A stretch of 64,000 nt of DNA, from contig NZ_VHSF01000001.1 in NCBI RefSeq assembly GCF_007050985.1, positions 620,001 to 684,000 on the forward strand, in the 5' to 3' direction. Every line of letters starts with the position of its first letter. The stretch's first letter is position 1. Origin of the DNA: Christiangramia sabulilitoris (GTDB taxonomy: Bacteria; Bacteroidota; Bacteroidia; Flavobacteriales; Flavobacteriaceae). Made by a program: the position numbers and the translations under genes. This document shows positions 9,324-17,910 of the stretch, one piece after another. The notes beneath the pieces are model-generated. The model searched no databases. It saw nothing but the letters and a program-made list of their open reading frames with translations, and had not been told where the DNA came from.

Positions 9324-10892
9324 ATGACTTTTACCGAATGGTTCATTTTTTTCCTGCTTATCCAGGTAGTACATTTTCTGGGAACCTGGAAACTCTATCA
9401 AAGGGCTGGCAGAAAAGCGTGGGAAGCGGCAATTCCAGTTTATAATGCGGTGGTATTGATGAAGATCATCAACAGGCCATGGTGGTGGGTAGTTCTAATG
9501 TTTATACCAATTGTTAATCTTATCATCATTCCGGTCATTTGGGTAGAAACCATCAGAAGCTTTGGACGTAATTCCACGGCTGAAACCTTCGCAGTAATTC
9601 TGACTCTGGGATTTTATATCTACTATGTTAATTATGCTACCAGTGACGCCTATATCGTAGACCGGGACCTAAAACCAAGGACTGAAGCCGGAGAATGGAT
9701 TAGTTCTATTTTATTTGCGGTGATCGCCGCTACTATAGTGCATACTTATTTTATGCAGCCTTTCACCATACCAACTTCATCTTTGGAAAAGACTCTACTG
9801 GTAGGAGATTTCCTGTTTGTGAGTAAATTCCACTACGGCGCAAGAATTCCGAAAACTGCAGTAGCTTTCCCTATGGTACATGATACCATTCCTGTACTTG
9901 GAGTAAAGTCTTATCTTAATAATCCTCAGATCCCTTATTTAAGGTTTCCGGGATTTGAAAATATTGAAAGAAATGATATCGTGGTCTTCAACTGGCCGGT
10001 AGATACAGTAAGACAGTTCTTTGACCGCTCAGGGAAGCATTATGACAAACCGGTGGACAAGAAATCAAATTACGTGAAGAGAGCGGTAGGTGTTCCCGGT
10101 GATTCACTTTCTGTGGTCAACGGATATGTTCATATTAACGGGGAACAACTGGAACTTCCAGACAGGGCTAAACCTCAGTTTTCCTATGTGGGACAAACAA
10201 AAGGTCAGCCATTCAATCCGCAGAGCCTGTATAAATTATATGATATAACAGATGGGTATTCCTATAATCCTAACAACAATGCTTTCTTTATCCAGTCCTT
10301 ATCAGACGAGGGTTTTGAAAGATTCAGGAACCATCCTAATGTTGCCAATATCCGCCGGTATGTTGATTCAGCCGGGGTAAAGAATCCCAGTCTTTTCCCG
10401 AATGACCGTAAGCGCAACTGGAATAATGACAATTTTGGACCAATTTATATTCCTGAAGTAGGCAAGACGGTAGAGATCACTCCAGAGAGCATGGCTTTCT
10501 ATAAAGAGATCATAGAAACCTATGAAGGCTATGAAATGGGCTTCGATAATGAGCTGAGTGTCAACGGAACCCAGGTCCTTTTAAATGGACAACCTATAAA
10601 TAATTATACCTTCAAACAGAATTACTACTGGATGATGGGTGACAACAGAAATAATTCTGAAGATAGCCGAACCTGGGGGTTTGTTCCTGAAAACCACGTA
10701 GTAGGAAAGCCAGTCTTCGTGTGGATGAGCTGGGATTCGAACGCGAGTGGTTTTGATAAGATACGCTGGGAAAGGGTTTTCACCACGGTAAAAGGAGACG
10801 GGGAACCCACTTCTTTTCTACCCTATTTCCTTATCGTTATGGTAATTTTCTTCGGATGGAGGTATTTTAAGAAACGAAGAGAAGAAGGATAA
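9324..10892 (+). CDS. lepB: signal peptidase I with N-terminal membrane extension
   Basis: Inner-membrane serine protease (S26) that removes signal peptides from exported proteins. At 522 residues it is longer than the E. coli enzyme. The first 110 residues form an extra hydrophobic domain (DUF5684-like), and the catalytic part begins near residue 125. The nucleophile is S153 in PTSSLEKT, with Leu where many enzymes have Met, and the general base is K252 in KRAVGVPGD. The conserved GDNRNNSEDSRTWG box is near residue 440. A large insertion lies between the Lys and the GDNR box, as usual in this phylum. A membrane helix near the C-terminus is followed by a basic tail. Confidence 0.94.
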   Translation: MTFTEWFIFFLLIQVVHFLGTWKLYQRAGRKAWEAAIPVYNAVVLMKIINRPWWWVVLMFIPIVNLIIIPVIWVETIRSFGRNSTAETFAVILTLGFYIYYVNYATSDAYIVDRDLKPRTEAGEWISSILFAVIAATIVHTYFMQPFTIPTSSLEKTLLVGDFLFVSKFHYGARIPKTAVAFPMVHDTIPVLGVKSYLNNPQIPYLRFPGFENIERNDIVVFNWPVDTVRQFFDRSGKHYDKPVDKKSNYVKRAVGVPGDSLSVVNGYVHINGEQLELPDRAKPQFSYVGQTKGQPFNPQSLYKLYDITDGYSYNPNNNAFFIQSLSDEGFERFRNHPNVANIRRYVDSAGVKNPSLFPNDRKRNWNNDNFGPIYIPEVGKTVEITPESMAFYKEIIETYEGYEMGFDNELSVNGTQVLLNGQPINNYTFKQNYYWMMGDNRNNSEDSRTWGFVPENHVVGKPVFVWMSWDSNASGFDKIRWERVFTTVKGDGEPTSFLPYFLIVMVIFFGWRYFKKRREEG

Positions 10893-10895
10893 TAT

Positions 10896-11531
10896 ATGAT
10901 GCCGGTTTTACTACATCCCTCCTATTTTGGACCTATTAGCCAGTGGACCGCTATTGCTAAAGCTGAAAAGGTAATTTTCGAGAATGAAGATAATTACCAG
11001 AAACAGACCTACCGGAACAGGATGTATATTTATGATGCAAATGGAAGGCTTACGCTGAACATCCCCATTAAACACAGCTCGGCACTGGGTCTTTCCACAA
11101 AGGGCCATCAAAAATATAAAGAAGTACAGATCGAAAATGATTTTAGCTGGCAATTGCAGCACTGGAGGGCATTCAAGGCATCTTATCAAACTTCGCCCTT
11201 CTTTGAATTTTACGAAGACGAACTATATCCCTTATATAGCAAGGAATACAAATACCTGATGGATTTCAATTATGATTGTATGGAATTCGCAGCAGACTGC
11301 CTGCAGCTCGAATGGGAGTTTTATAAGACTGAAGAGTTTATATTGGAGCCATTAGACAGTAGGGATCTGAGAAATCTGGTGAACGCTAAATCAAATCAGG
11401 GTTTTGAGAATACCAAGTACAACCAGGTTTTTGAAGAAAAATCTGGCTTCCTTCCTAATCTAAGTATTTTGGATCTCATTTTTAATGAGGGTAATGCAGC
11501 GCTGGACTATCTTTTGAAGCAGGAACTATAA
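10896..11531 (+). CDS. WbqC family protein
   Basis: A 211-residue cytosolic protein of the WbqC-like family, found in O-antigen clusters and as a stand-alone gene in Bacteroidota. The characteristic HPSYFGPISQWTAI start, the QKQTYRNR segment (near residue 30) and the WQLQHWRAFKASYQTSPFFE stretch (near residue 90) are visible. The gene starts three bases after lepB. Its end overlaps the convergent hydrolase gene by six bases. No biochemical function is established for the chromosomal form. Confidence 0.85.
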   Translation: MMPVLLHPSYFGPISQWTAIAKAEKVIFENEDNYQKQTYRNRMYIYDANGRLTLNIPIKHSSALGLSTKGHQKYKEVQIENDFSWQLQHWRAFKASYQTSPFFEFYEDELYPLYSKEYKYLMDFNYDCMEFAADCLQLEWEFYKTEEFILEPLDSRDLRNLVNAKSNQGFENTKYNQVFEEKSGFLPNLSILDLIFNEGNAALDYLLKQEL

Positions 11532-12560
11532 ACTTATCTTCGTTACCACGGGATAATGGTCTGAGTATTCCACCTCAAACTTTTCAAAACCACGAATCAG
11601 CATATTATCTTCGATCAAAAGGAAATCTATGCGCAGTGGAAAATAATCTAGTTGAAAGCTTTTCCCGAAACCACTGCCAGCCTCTAAAAAGGCATCCTTG
11701 TATTTACCATCCTGTTTGATAAGGTTATAAATATAGGAGAAACTGGTATTATTAAAATCACCGGCTATAATTGTGGGATAGGGTGATTTCTTCAACTCTT
11801 CCAGTAGCATTTCTGCCTGCTCCTGCTGCAATGAAAAACCCTGACCGATCCTTCCCAGTAATTTTTTGGAATCCTGTTTTTGCAAATCATCAATCCCTGG
11901 TTTAATATTGAGCGATTGAAAGTGAACATTTACTACACGAACTGTATCTTCCTCATTAACAACTATATCGGCATAGATAGCATTGTTATTACCATGCTGT
12001 GGAAAATCAAGGGAAGCCTGGTTAATTATTGGAAATTTCGAAAATATTGCAGATCCAAATTCAGCATTTTTTCCCTTCAGCTTTACATATTGGTGCGGGT
12101 ATAATTTCGTTAGTCCGGCGGCACCAATATAATGCTCCTGTACACACAGGATATCGGGATTCTTTTCTCTGACAAAACTGGTGATCTTTTCAGGTATATC
12201 TTTTCTTTTCGACCACTTATAAGCATTGAACATTCTCACGTTATAGCTCATAAGAGTAAAGTCTGCTGCTACTTCTCCTTCATCGGTAGTACCAGGAAAT
12301 TTCACGAAAGCGGTTACATAATTATAACCCAGGAGTAATACAATTAAGGAGAGTAACACCTGCCTTTTTAATCTCAGGACCCAATAGGCCAGGAAAACAG
12401 CATTCAGAATTATTAGCACCGGCACACCCAGGCTCAAGACCGAAAGCAAGGGAAAGGTTTTTGGCGGAATTAAAGGCAATAAATAGGAAAACAGCAAAGC
12501 CGTAGCGGCAAGGGAATTCAGAATAAAAATGAATTTATCAAAGAGGTTTAAATTCTTCAT
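11526..12560 (-). CDS. endonuclease/exonuclease/phosphatase family membrane protein
   Basis: A 344-residue protein with about three hydrophobic helices in residues 8-90, followed by a DNase I-like metal-dependent hydrolase domain. Visible motifs are the metal-binding glutamate in CVQEHY (near residue 141), GDFNNTSFS (near residue 268) and the final SDHYPV (near residue 335). The domain is probably periplasmic, so a phosphodiester of a lipid or nucleic acid is a likely substrate, but neither is proven. It is the last gene of a minus-strand run and abuts the rhomboid gene with no gap. Confidence 0.87.
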   Translation of the reverse strand: MKNLNLFDKFIFILNSLAATALLFSYLLPLIPPKTFPLLSVLSLGVPVLIILNAVFLAYWVLRLKRQVLLSLIVLLLGYNYVTAFVKFPGTTDEGEVAADFTLMSYNVRMFNAYKWSKRKDIPEKITSFVREKNPDILCVQEHYIGAAGLTKLYPHQYVKLKGKNAEFGSAIFSKFPIINQASLDFPQHGNNNAIYADIVVNEEDTVRVVNVHFQSLNIKPGIDDLQKQDSKKLLGRIGQGFSLQQEQAEMLLEELKKSPYPTIIAGDFNNTSFSYIYNLIKQDGKYKDAFLEAGSGFGKSFQLDYFPLRIDFLLIEDNMLIRGFEKFEVEYSDHYPVVTKISL

Positions 12561-13469
12561 TTAATCTTCTTTACCTGCCTGAAACAGGAAATCCTTTTCA
12601 GCTTTAGTCAGGCTTTCATAGCCACTTTTACTGATCTTGTCCAGAATCGCATCTACCTTTTTCTGCTTATCATCCTTATTGAATTTGCTCTTTGTAGTTG
12701 AGCGGGTACGGGTTTTAGTAGTATTACCAGTACGATGAACCGTTTTCATTTTTGCTTTCCTCACTCTTGGTTTAAAGATCGACGCCAGAGAATCGAGGAT
12801 ATTTTCAAACCATTTTCCAATGTCATTTCCTTTCTTGAGCTGGGTGGTATAAAAATAACCTAACCCGGCACCACCAAGATGAGCTAAATGTCCGCCGGCA
12901 TTTCCCATAGGGATCTGGATAACGTCCAGAACCACCAGGAAGGCTGCGATCCACCAGAATTTCACGCTACCTAATAACATTAATCTTACCCTCATATTTG
13001 GTATATGGGAGGCAATACCTATGAGCACTGCCATTACTCCGGCCGAAGCTCCCATTAAATAGGATCTTCCGGTTCCCTGAAAAGCAGGAAAAAGATTATA
13101 ACTTAACATATATACCAGCGCCCCGATAATTACACCCAGGAAATAATAATTAAGAAGACGTTTTGGAGAAAAGTAATTTAGGAAATAGATCCCTGAAAAA
13201 TAAAGGATAAGCATATTAGATAATATATGCCATATGCCACTATGCAGGAATGAGTAGGTAATAATTGACCAGGGTTTCACCAGGAATTCCATCGGTTCCT
13301 TAGGAAAAACGAACCATTCGGTAAGGAAGTCTGATGGGAATTGAAAAAGATAAGCCAGGGTCTTTAGCAGAAAGAATAAAAGAAAGACAAGCACATTGAT
13401 ACCAATGAGCTTTTCTGTAACCGTAGAGGTCTGTATCTTAAATCTTATTCTATCTGATGATCTCATCAA
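12561..13469 (-). CDS. rhomboid family intramembrane serine protease (C-terminally extended)
   Basis: A six-helix membrane protease that cuts substrates within the bilayer. The catalytic serine is S142 in GASAG and its histidine is H197 in HLAHLGG, with the HSGIWHILSN segment near residue 76. After the last helix (about residue 212) a 90-residue Lys/Thr/Arg-rich cytosolic tail is followed by a compact segment VDAILDKISKSGYESLTKAEKDFLF, a tail often seen on Bacteroidota rhomboids. Its start overlaps the end of the second rhomboid by four bases, so the two are translationally coupled. Confidence 0.92.
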   Translation of the reverse strand: MMRSSDRIRFKIQTSTVTEKLIGINVLVFLLFFLLKTLAYLFQFPSDFLTEWFVFPKEPMEFLVKPWSIITYSFLHSGIWHILSNMLILYFSGIYFLNYFSPKRLLNYYFLGVIIGALVYMLSYNLFPAFQGTGRSYLMGASAGVMAVLIGIASHIPNMRVRLMLLGSVKFWWIAAFLVVLDVIQIPMGNAGGHLAHLGGAGLGYFYTTQLKKGNDIGKWFENILDSLASIFKPRVRKAKMKTVHRTGNTTKTRTRSTTKSKFNKDDKQKKVDAILDKISKSGYESLTKAEKDFLFQAGKED

Positions 13470-14215
13470 TACCAGCGGTTATCGTTAAATTGATTTTTCT
13501 TCCAGTAATACATCATTATAAAGCCGAACAGTGCACCTCCCACATGGGCAAAATGAGCGATCGAACCTCCAAAAATGGAATAACCGGTAACTCCGGAAAA
13601 CAAATCTAATACAATTAAAGCGGGAATAAAATACTTAGCCTTAATTGGCACCGGAACAAACAAAAGGAATAATTCTACATTAGGGAACATCATACCAAAA
13701 GCTACCAGGATACCATAAATTGCTCCGGAAGCTCCTACAGCAGGGTTTCCAAACGATTGCAACATAGATCTGAGCGTACCCTCATCCATTCCTTCAGGAA
13801 TACGAAAACGATTGGAGGTATAAGCCTGCTCAATAAAACTCATTACCTCGGGCGGAGTCCAGCCCAATTCAAGAAGGCCACTAAAACCTTTCTGATAGGC
13901 ATAAAAATTAACCAGCGTATGCAAAAGTGCCGCTCCTATTCCTGCAGAAAAGTAAAAGAATACGAAACGTTTCTGCCCCAGCATTTGCTCTATAGGACTT
14001 CCAAATGCCCAAAGCGCATACATATTGAACAGAATATGCATAAATCCACCATGCATAAACATATGGGTTATTACCTGCCAGAAATGAAAATTTGGGTTTT
14101 TAATGAACCATAAAGCAAAATATTCATAAGCTACATCGCCAATTAACTGGCTGCCAATAAAGAATATTACATTAATTATCAATAGAACCTTAACGGTTTC
14201 GGTCATTCTTCCCAT
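13466..14215 (-). CDS. rhomboid family intramembrane serine protease
   Basis: The second rhomboid of the pair, 249 residues. The catalytic serine S163 lies in GASGAIYG and the histidine H224 in HFAHVGG. The HGGFMHILFNMYALW element near residue 55 is the conserved loop-1/helix-2 region. A 50-residue soluble insertion between helices 3 and 4 (about residues 105-158) is longer than in minimal rhomboids. Its start codon shares one base with the mutL stop region, so it belongs to the mutL transcript. Confidence 0.93.
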   Translation of the reverse strand: MGRMTETVKVLLIINVIFFIGSQLIGDVAYEYFALWFIKNPNFHFWQVITHMFMHGGFMHILFNMYALWAFGSPIEQMLGQKRFVFFYFSAGIGAALLHTLVNFYAYQKGFSGLLELGWTPPEVMSFIEQAYTSNRFRIPEGMDEGTLRSMLQSFGNPAVGASGAIYGILVAFGMMFPNVELFLLFVPVPIKAKYFIPALIVLDLFSGVTGYSIFGGSIAHFAHVGGALFGFIMMYYWKKNQFNDNRWY

Positions 14216-16068
14216 CAGGCAAATTTTTTATCCAGTTCATCTACAGATAAGGTAGTGAACACTGTTTTATTAAAAGGACTCAATGCCGGCTCTTTACAGG
14301 CAAATAATCTATTTACTATATGTTGCTGTTCAGCAGAATTAAGCAAAGTTCCAGACCTTACCGCCATGGAATTTGCCAGGGATTTGGCCAGCAGATCTGT
14401 TTGGGAAAATCCGTTGTTTGGCACATCCTTTTCAAAATCTGCCAGTAATTGTTCGAGTAAAATCTCCACTTCACTCTCTGAAATCAGGGTTGGAATTCCT
14501 GTAATCTCTACCTCGTCTTTTTTGATCTCAGAAAATATAAACCCGGTTTGCTCCAATGATTCTTTGATCTCCCTGAGCATTTCCACTTCCTGGTGGTTAA
14601 ATTGAAGTCTTAGCGGAAATAATAACTGCTGACTAACTGCAGATGAGACTGTTATATTTTTTAAGAGCTCCTCGTAAAGCACTCTTGTATGTGCCCTGTG
14701 CTGATCTATAACCAGGATCCCACTCTTAAGGGTGGATACTATATATTTCTTCTGAACCTGGAAAGTAGATTTCTCTGACTGCTCTTCTTTAGCGCCAAAA
14801 AGATTCCCGGTAACCTCTTCGCTTTCAAATTCGATCTGCTTTAGATCTACCTGCTCATCGGTTTCAGCTTGCATCCCGGAATACAAACTTTCCCACTCTG
14901 CAGGTTTCTCTTTACGATAAGTATTTGCTCCACCAAACTGAGCTTTATAATTATTTTCACTCTGGAAAGGATTAAAGTTTCGGTCTACTTCTACCTGGGG
15001 CACATCGGCCTCTTTATCCTTATAATCATAAGGTGTATCCAGTTCAGAATCACGCTCAAAATCCAGAATAGGGGCTACATTGAACTGCCCCAGACTATGC
15101 TTTATAGAACTCTTTAAAATAGCATATAAGGCATGCTCATCGTCGAATTTGATCTCGGTTTTGGTTGGGTGTATATTTATATCGATAGACTTTGGATCAA
15201 CCTCCAGATAAAGAAAATAGCTTGGGTAACTTTTATCTTTTAGAAGACCTTCGAAAGATGCTACGACCGCATGATTGAGATATGGGCTTTTGATGAATCT
15301 GTTATTCACAAAAAAGAACTGCTCTCCACGGCTTTTCTTGGCAAATTCCGGTTTTCCAACAAACCCGGAGATTTTTACGATTTCTGTATCCTCTTCTACC
15401 GGCACTAATTTCTCATTGGTCTTACCTCCAAGAATATTAGTAATACGTTGCCTGAAATTGGCCAAAGGCAGCTGAAAAAGTTCATTCCCGTTATGGGTTA
15501 AAGAAAAACTGATATCGGGATGCGCCAGGGCTACTCTCTGGAATTCGTCGATGATATGACGTGTCTCCACATTATCAGATTTAAGGAAATTTCTTCGCGC
15601 AGGAATATTATAAAAAAGGTTCTTTACGCTTAGACAGGTTCCTTTAGGAGTTACACAGGCATCCTGCGAAACAACCTCACTGCCTTCAACTTTAAGACAG
15701 GTACCTACTTCATCATCTCCAGTCCTTGTTTTTAGTTCTACATGGGCGATCGCAGCAATAGAAGCCAGTGCTTCCCCCCGAAAACCCTTTGTTTTAAGAC
15801 TAAAAAGATCATCTGCAATCTTTATTTTAGAAGTGGCATGTCTTTCAAAGCTCATCCGGGCATCGGTAAGGCTCATGCCCATGCCGTCATCTATTACCTG
15901 GATCAATGTTTTTCCCGCATCCTTGATGATCACCTGGATCCGGCTTGCCTTTGCGTCTATTGAATTTTCGAGAAGTTCCTTTATAACCGAAGCCGGACGT
16001 TGCACTACTTCACCCGCAGCGATCTGGTTGGCAACATGATCGGGCAGCAATTGTATTACGTTACTCAT
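14215..16068 (-). CDS. mutL: DNA mismatch repair protein MutL
   Basis: GHKL-type ATPase linking MutS mismatch recognition to repair, 617 residues. N-terminal ATPase motifs are present: ELLENSIDA (near residue 31), DDGMGM, RGEALASI and the HPTKTEIKF box near residue 300. A variable linker covers about residues 330-420, and the C-terminal dimerisation domain follows. At the position of the endonuclease motif DQHA(x)2E(x)4E the sequence reads DQHRAHTRVLYEE, so the Ala is Arg and the first Glu is Thr. The last 60 residues lack a CPHGRP box. Nicking activity is therefore doubtful. The gene is packed between a small membrane protein and the rhomboids. Confidence 0.95.
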   Translation of the reverse strand: MSNVIQLLPDHVANQIAAGEVVQRPASVIKELLENSIDAKASRIQVIIKDAGKTLIQVIDDGMGMSLTDARMSFERHATSKIKIADDLFSLKTKGFRGEALASIAAIAHVELKTRTGDDEVGTCLKVEGSEVVSQDACVTPKGTCLSVKNLFYNIPARRNFLKSDNVETRHIIDEFQRVALAHPDISFSLTHNGNELFQLPLANFRQRITNILGGKTNEKLVPVEEDTEIVKISGFVGKPEFAKKSRGEQFFFVNNRFIKSPYLNHAVVASFEGLLKDKSYPSYFLYLEVDPKSIDINIHPTKTEIKFDDEHALYAILKSSIKHSLGQFNVAPILDFERDSELDTPYDYKDKEADVPQVEVDRNFNPFQSENNYKAQFGGANTYRKEKPAEWESLYSGMQAETDEQVDLKQIEFESEEVTGNLFGAKEEQSEKSTFQVQKKYIVSTLKSGILVIDQHRAHTRVLYEELLKNITVSSAVSQQLLFPLRLQFNHQEVEMLREIKESLEQTGFIFSEIKKDEVEITGIPTLISESEVEILLEQLLADFEKDVPNNGFSQTDLLAKSLANSMAVRSGTLLNSAEQQHIVNRLFACKEPALSPFNKTVFTTLSVDELDKKFA

Positions 16069-16362
16069 TTATCGGGGATTCGAGAAAATGGACAAATCAA
16101 AATCTAGTATCCACAGGCAGATGAAAAGCAGAATGATAATGATATATACCACGCGCCTGTTTATGCTTCGGTTTCCCCGGGTTCTGCTGTCTTTACGAGC
16201 ATCTGCCCAATGGGAACCAAAATCTATGGCGTTGGTCGTCTCTCTGTATTTATTGAATTTATTATCAAAATCATAGATATTACCGGTATCCTTCCCTTTA
16301 TAATAGCGGGGAGTATAATTATACCTGGTATTTTTCCTGATTCTGTTAAAATTGATTTTCAA
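16069..16362 (-). CDS. small membrane protein of unknown function, between ribH and mutL
   Basis: A 97-residue protein. Residues 1-68 are polar and rich in Arg, Lys, Asn and Tyr. A single hydrophobic helix (about residues 70-88, VVYIIIILLFICLWILDF) sits at the C-terminus, suggesting a tail-anchored protein with a cytosolic basic head. It abuts mutL with no gap. Orthologues in this position in flavobacteria are often labelled riboflavin synthase beta subunit because of the neighbouring ribH, but nothing in this sequence supports enzyme activity. I regard it as a genuine gene of unknown role. Confidence 0.72.
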   Translation of the reverse strand: MKINFNRIRKNTRYNYTPRYYKGKDTGNIYDFDNKFNKYRETTNAIDFGSHWADARKDSRTRGNRSINRRVVYIIIILLFICLWILDFDLSIFSNPR

Positions 16363-16479
16363 AACTGTAGATTGTTAACTGATCCAAATTTACTCAAAAT
16401 GCTTCAGAAATCCGAAGCATGAGGGTGTTAATAAATGCGCAATAACAATGCCGTTCTGAAAACGCTGCCAGGCTTTCTG

Positions 16480-16986
16480 CTAGCCTTTGTAGAATTTAGC
16501 GTCCTTTCTTAGCTGGGCCATTTTAATAGCCGCTATAGCCGCCTCAGTGCCTTTATTTCCATGCTTCCCTCCGCTTCTTGCCCGGGATTGCTCGATGTTA
16601 TTATCTGTAAGCACACAGAAAATTACCGGTATATCATTCTGTATATTCAGGTCTTTGATACCCTGGGTTACCCCGTCACACACAAAATCAAAATGCTTGG
16701 TCTCGCCCTGGATCACACTGCCCACGGCGATGATCGCGTCCAGCATTTCAAAACTTTCCTGCATCTTCTTACAACCATAGATCAGCTCAAAACTGCCGGG
16801 AACATTCCATCTAACAATATTCTCCTTCTTCACATTATTCTCTAAAAATGCATCAAAAGCACCCTGAAATAATCCTTCTGTGATCTCGTCATTCCACTCA
16901 GAAACAACGATCCCAAACCGAAAGTCTTTCGCGTTTGGGATCGTATCTTTATCGTATTGTGAAAGGTTATTACCTTCTGTAGCCAT
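16480..16986 (-). CDS. ribH: 6,7-dimethyl-8-ribityllumazine synthase
   Basis: Catalyses the penultimate step of riboflavin synthesis, cytosolic, normally a large icosahedral or decameric assembly. At 168 residues it is of usual length. The VSEWNDEIT element binds substrate near residue 29, VPGSFELI lies near residue 64, and GSVIQGETKHFDFVCDGVTQGI near residues 92-113 contains the catalytic His region. The gene is three bases downstream of the TPR gene. The other rib genes are not in this window. Confidence 0.96.
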   Translation of the reverse strand: MATEGNNLSQYDKDTIPNAKDFRFGIVVSEWNDEITEGLFQGAFDAFLENNVKKENIVRWNVPGSFELIYGCKKMQESFEMLDAIIAVGSVIQGETKHFDFVCDGVTQGIKDLNIQNDIPVIFCVLTDNNIEQSRARSGGKHGNKGTEAAIAAIKMAQLRKDAKFYKG

Positions 16987-16989
16987 ATA

Positions 16990-17763
16990 TTAGTTTTTCA
17001 TAGCGCGTGCCTGCCCAAGGTAAATTGGCACCTTGTCTGCCTCAGGAGCCTCTGGATATTCATCTTCTATTTCCAGAAGATATTCCTCTGCTTCATCTGC
17101 CTCACCTAATTTAATAGCGGTGATCGCGGCTTTTAATAAAAATCTTGGTGTGGTGAATGAATTAGATCTCATTTCAGCAGCTTTCTCGTAATATCCTAAG
17201 GCCTCTTCAGGCTGATCCAGCTGTAAAAATGCATCTCCGATCCCTCCTGTTGCCAAAGCTGCGAAGATCTCATCATCACTTTTAAATCCTTCCAGTTGCT
17301 CGATGGCTTCCTGGTATTTTCCTATTCTCAAATAAGCGAAACCGGCATTGTATTTTGCCAGGTTTGCAGCATCTGTACCTCCATAGTTCTCGATGATATC
17401 AAGAAAACCAAATTTACCTTCACCACCGTTAAGAGCCAGATTGTATAAAGAATCACTGGCGGTTCCATTAGCTCTAAGAGCAGAGGCCATGTAATCCTGG
17501 GCCTGGGCCATTTCATTTGCAGCCTCATTTTGCTTTGGCTCCAATATAAAACGGTTATATCCTAAATATCCTAAAACAGCAACAATAGCCACACCAACGA
17601 TGATGTAGATATATTTTTGATTATTGGCTACCCATGTTTCAGTTCTACTCGCTCCTTCGTCTAAAGTATTAAAAACTTCTGCAGTGGTAGATTCCTGTTC
17701 TGCGATTTGTTCTTTCTCCTCCTTATTGGAAGGCTTGTATCCTCTTTTCTTATACGTTGCCAT
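16990..17763 (-). CDS. membrane-anchored tetratricopeptide repeat protein
   Basis: A 257-residue protein with a Lys-rich cytosolic N-terminus, one membrane helix (about residues 49-70, YIYIIVGVAIVAVLGYLGY), and a periplasmic region of helical TPR-like repeats (about residues 120-245). The shape resembles YfgM/YbgF-type envelope chaperone-associated proteins, but the match is only architectural. It is the first gene of the minus-strand run through ribH and mutL. A -7 promoter box lies about 20 bases upstream. Confidence 0.83.
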   Translation of the reverse strand: MATYKKRGYKPSNKEEKEQIAEQESTTAEVFNTLDEGASRTETWVANNQKYIYIIVGVAIVAVLGYLGYNRFILEPKQNEAANEMAQAQDYMASALRANGTASDSLYNLALNGGEGKFGFLDIIENYGGTDAANLAKYNAGFAYLRIGKYQEAIEQLEGFKSDDEIFAALATGGIGDAFLQLDQPEEALGYYEKAAEMRSNSFTTPRFLLKAAITAIKLGEADEAEEYLLEIEDEYPEAPEADKVPIYLGQARAMKN

Positions 17764-17783
17764 AAAAATTTGTTAATGCGTGG

Positions 17784-17791
17784 CAAAAATA
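17784..17791 (-). promoter_or_regulatory. possible -7 box for the TPR-ribH-mutL run
   Basis: Read on the minus strand this is TATTTTTG, matching the Bacteroidota -7 consensus TAnnTTTG, 21-28 bases upstream of the TPR start. No TTG is found at the expected -33 spacing, so support is partial. Confidence 0.4.
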
Positions 17792-17910
17792 GAATTTTTT
17801 GTGAAAATTAAAAGATAAATTATTTGTATTTTTTATATAATTTCAGCTTCTTCGGGAGCCGAAAATCACGCTCTGGAATTAACCGATTTCCTGCTGAAAT
17901 ACAGCGTTTT

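Noticed and set aside
17824-17910. Longer RecF start
   Set aside because: The extra 29 residues do not fit the family; the Walker A position is right from the ATG at 17911.
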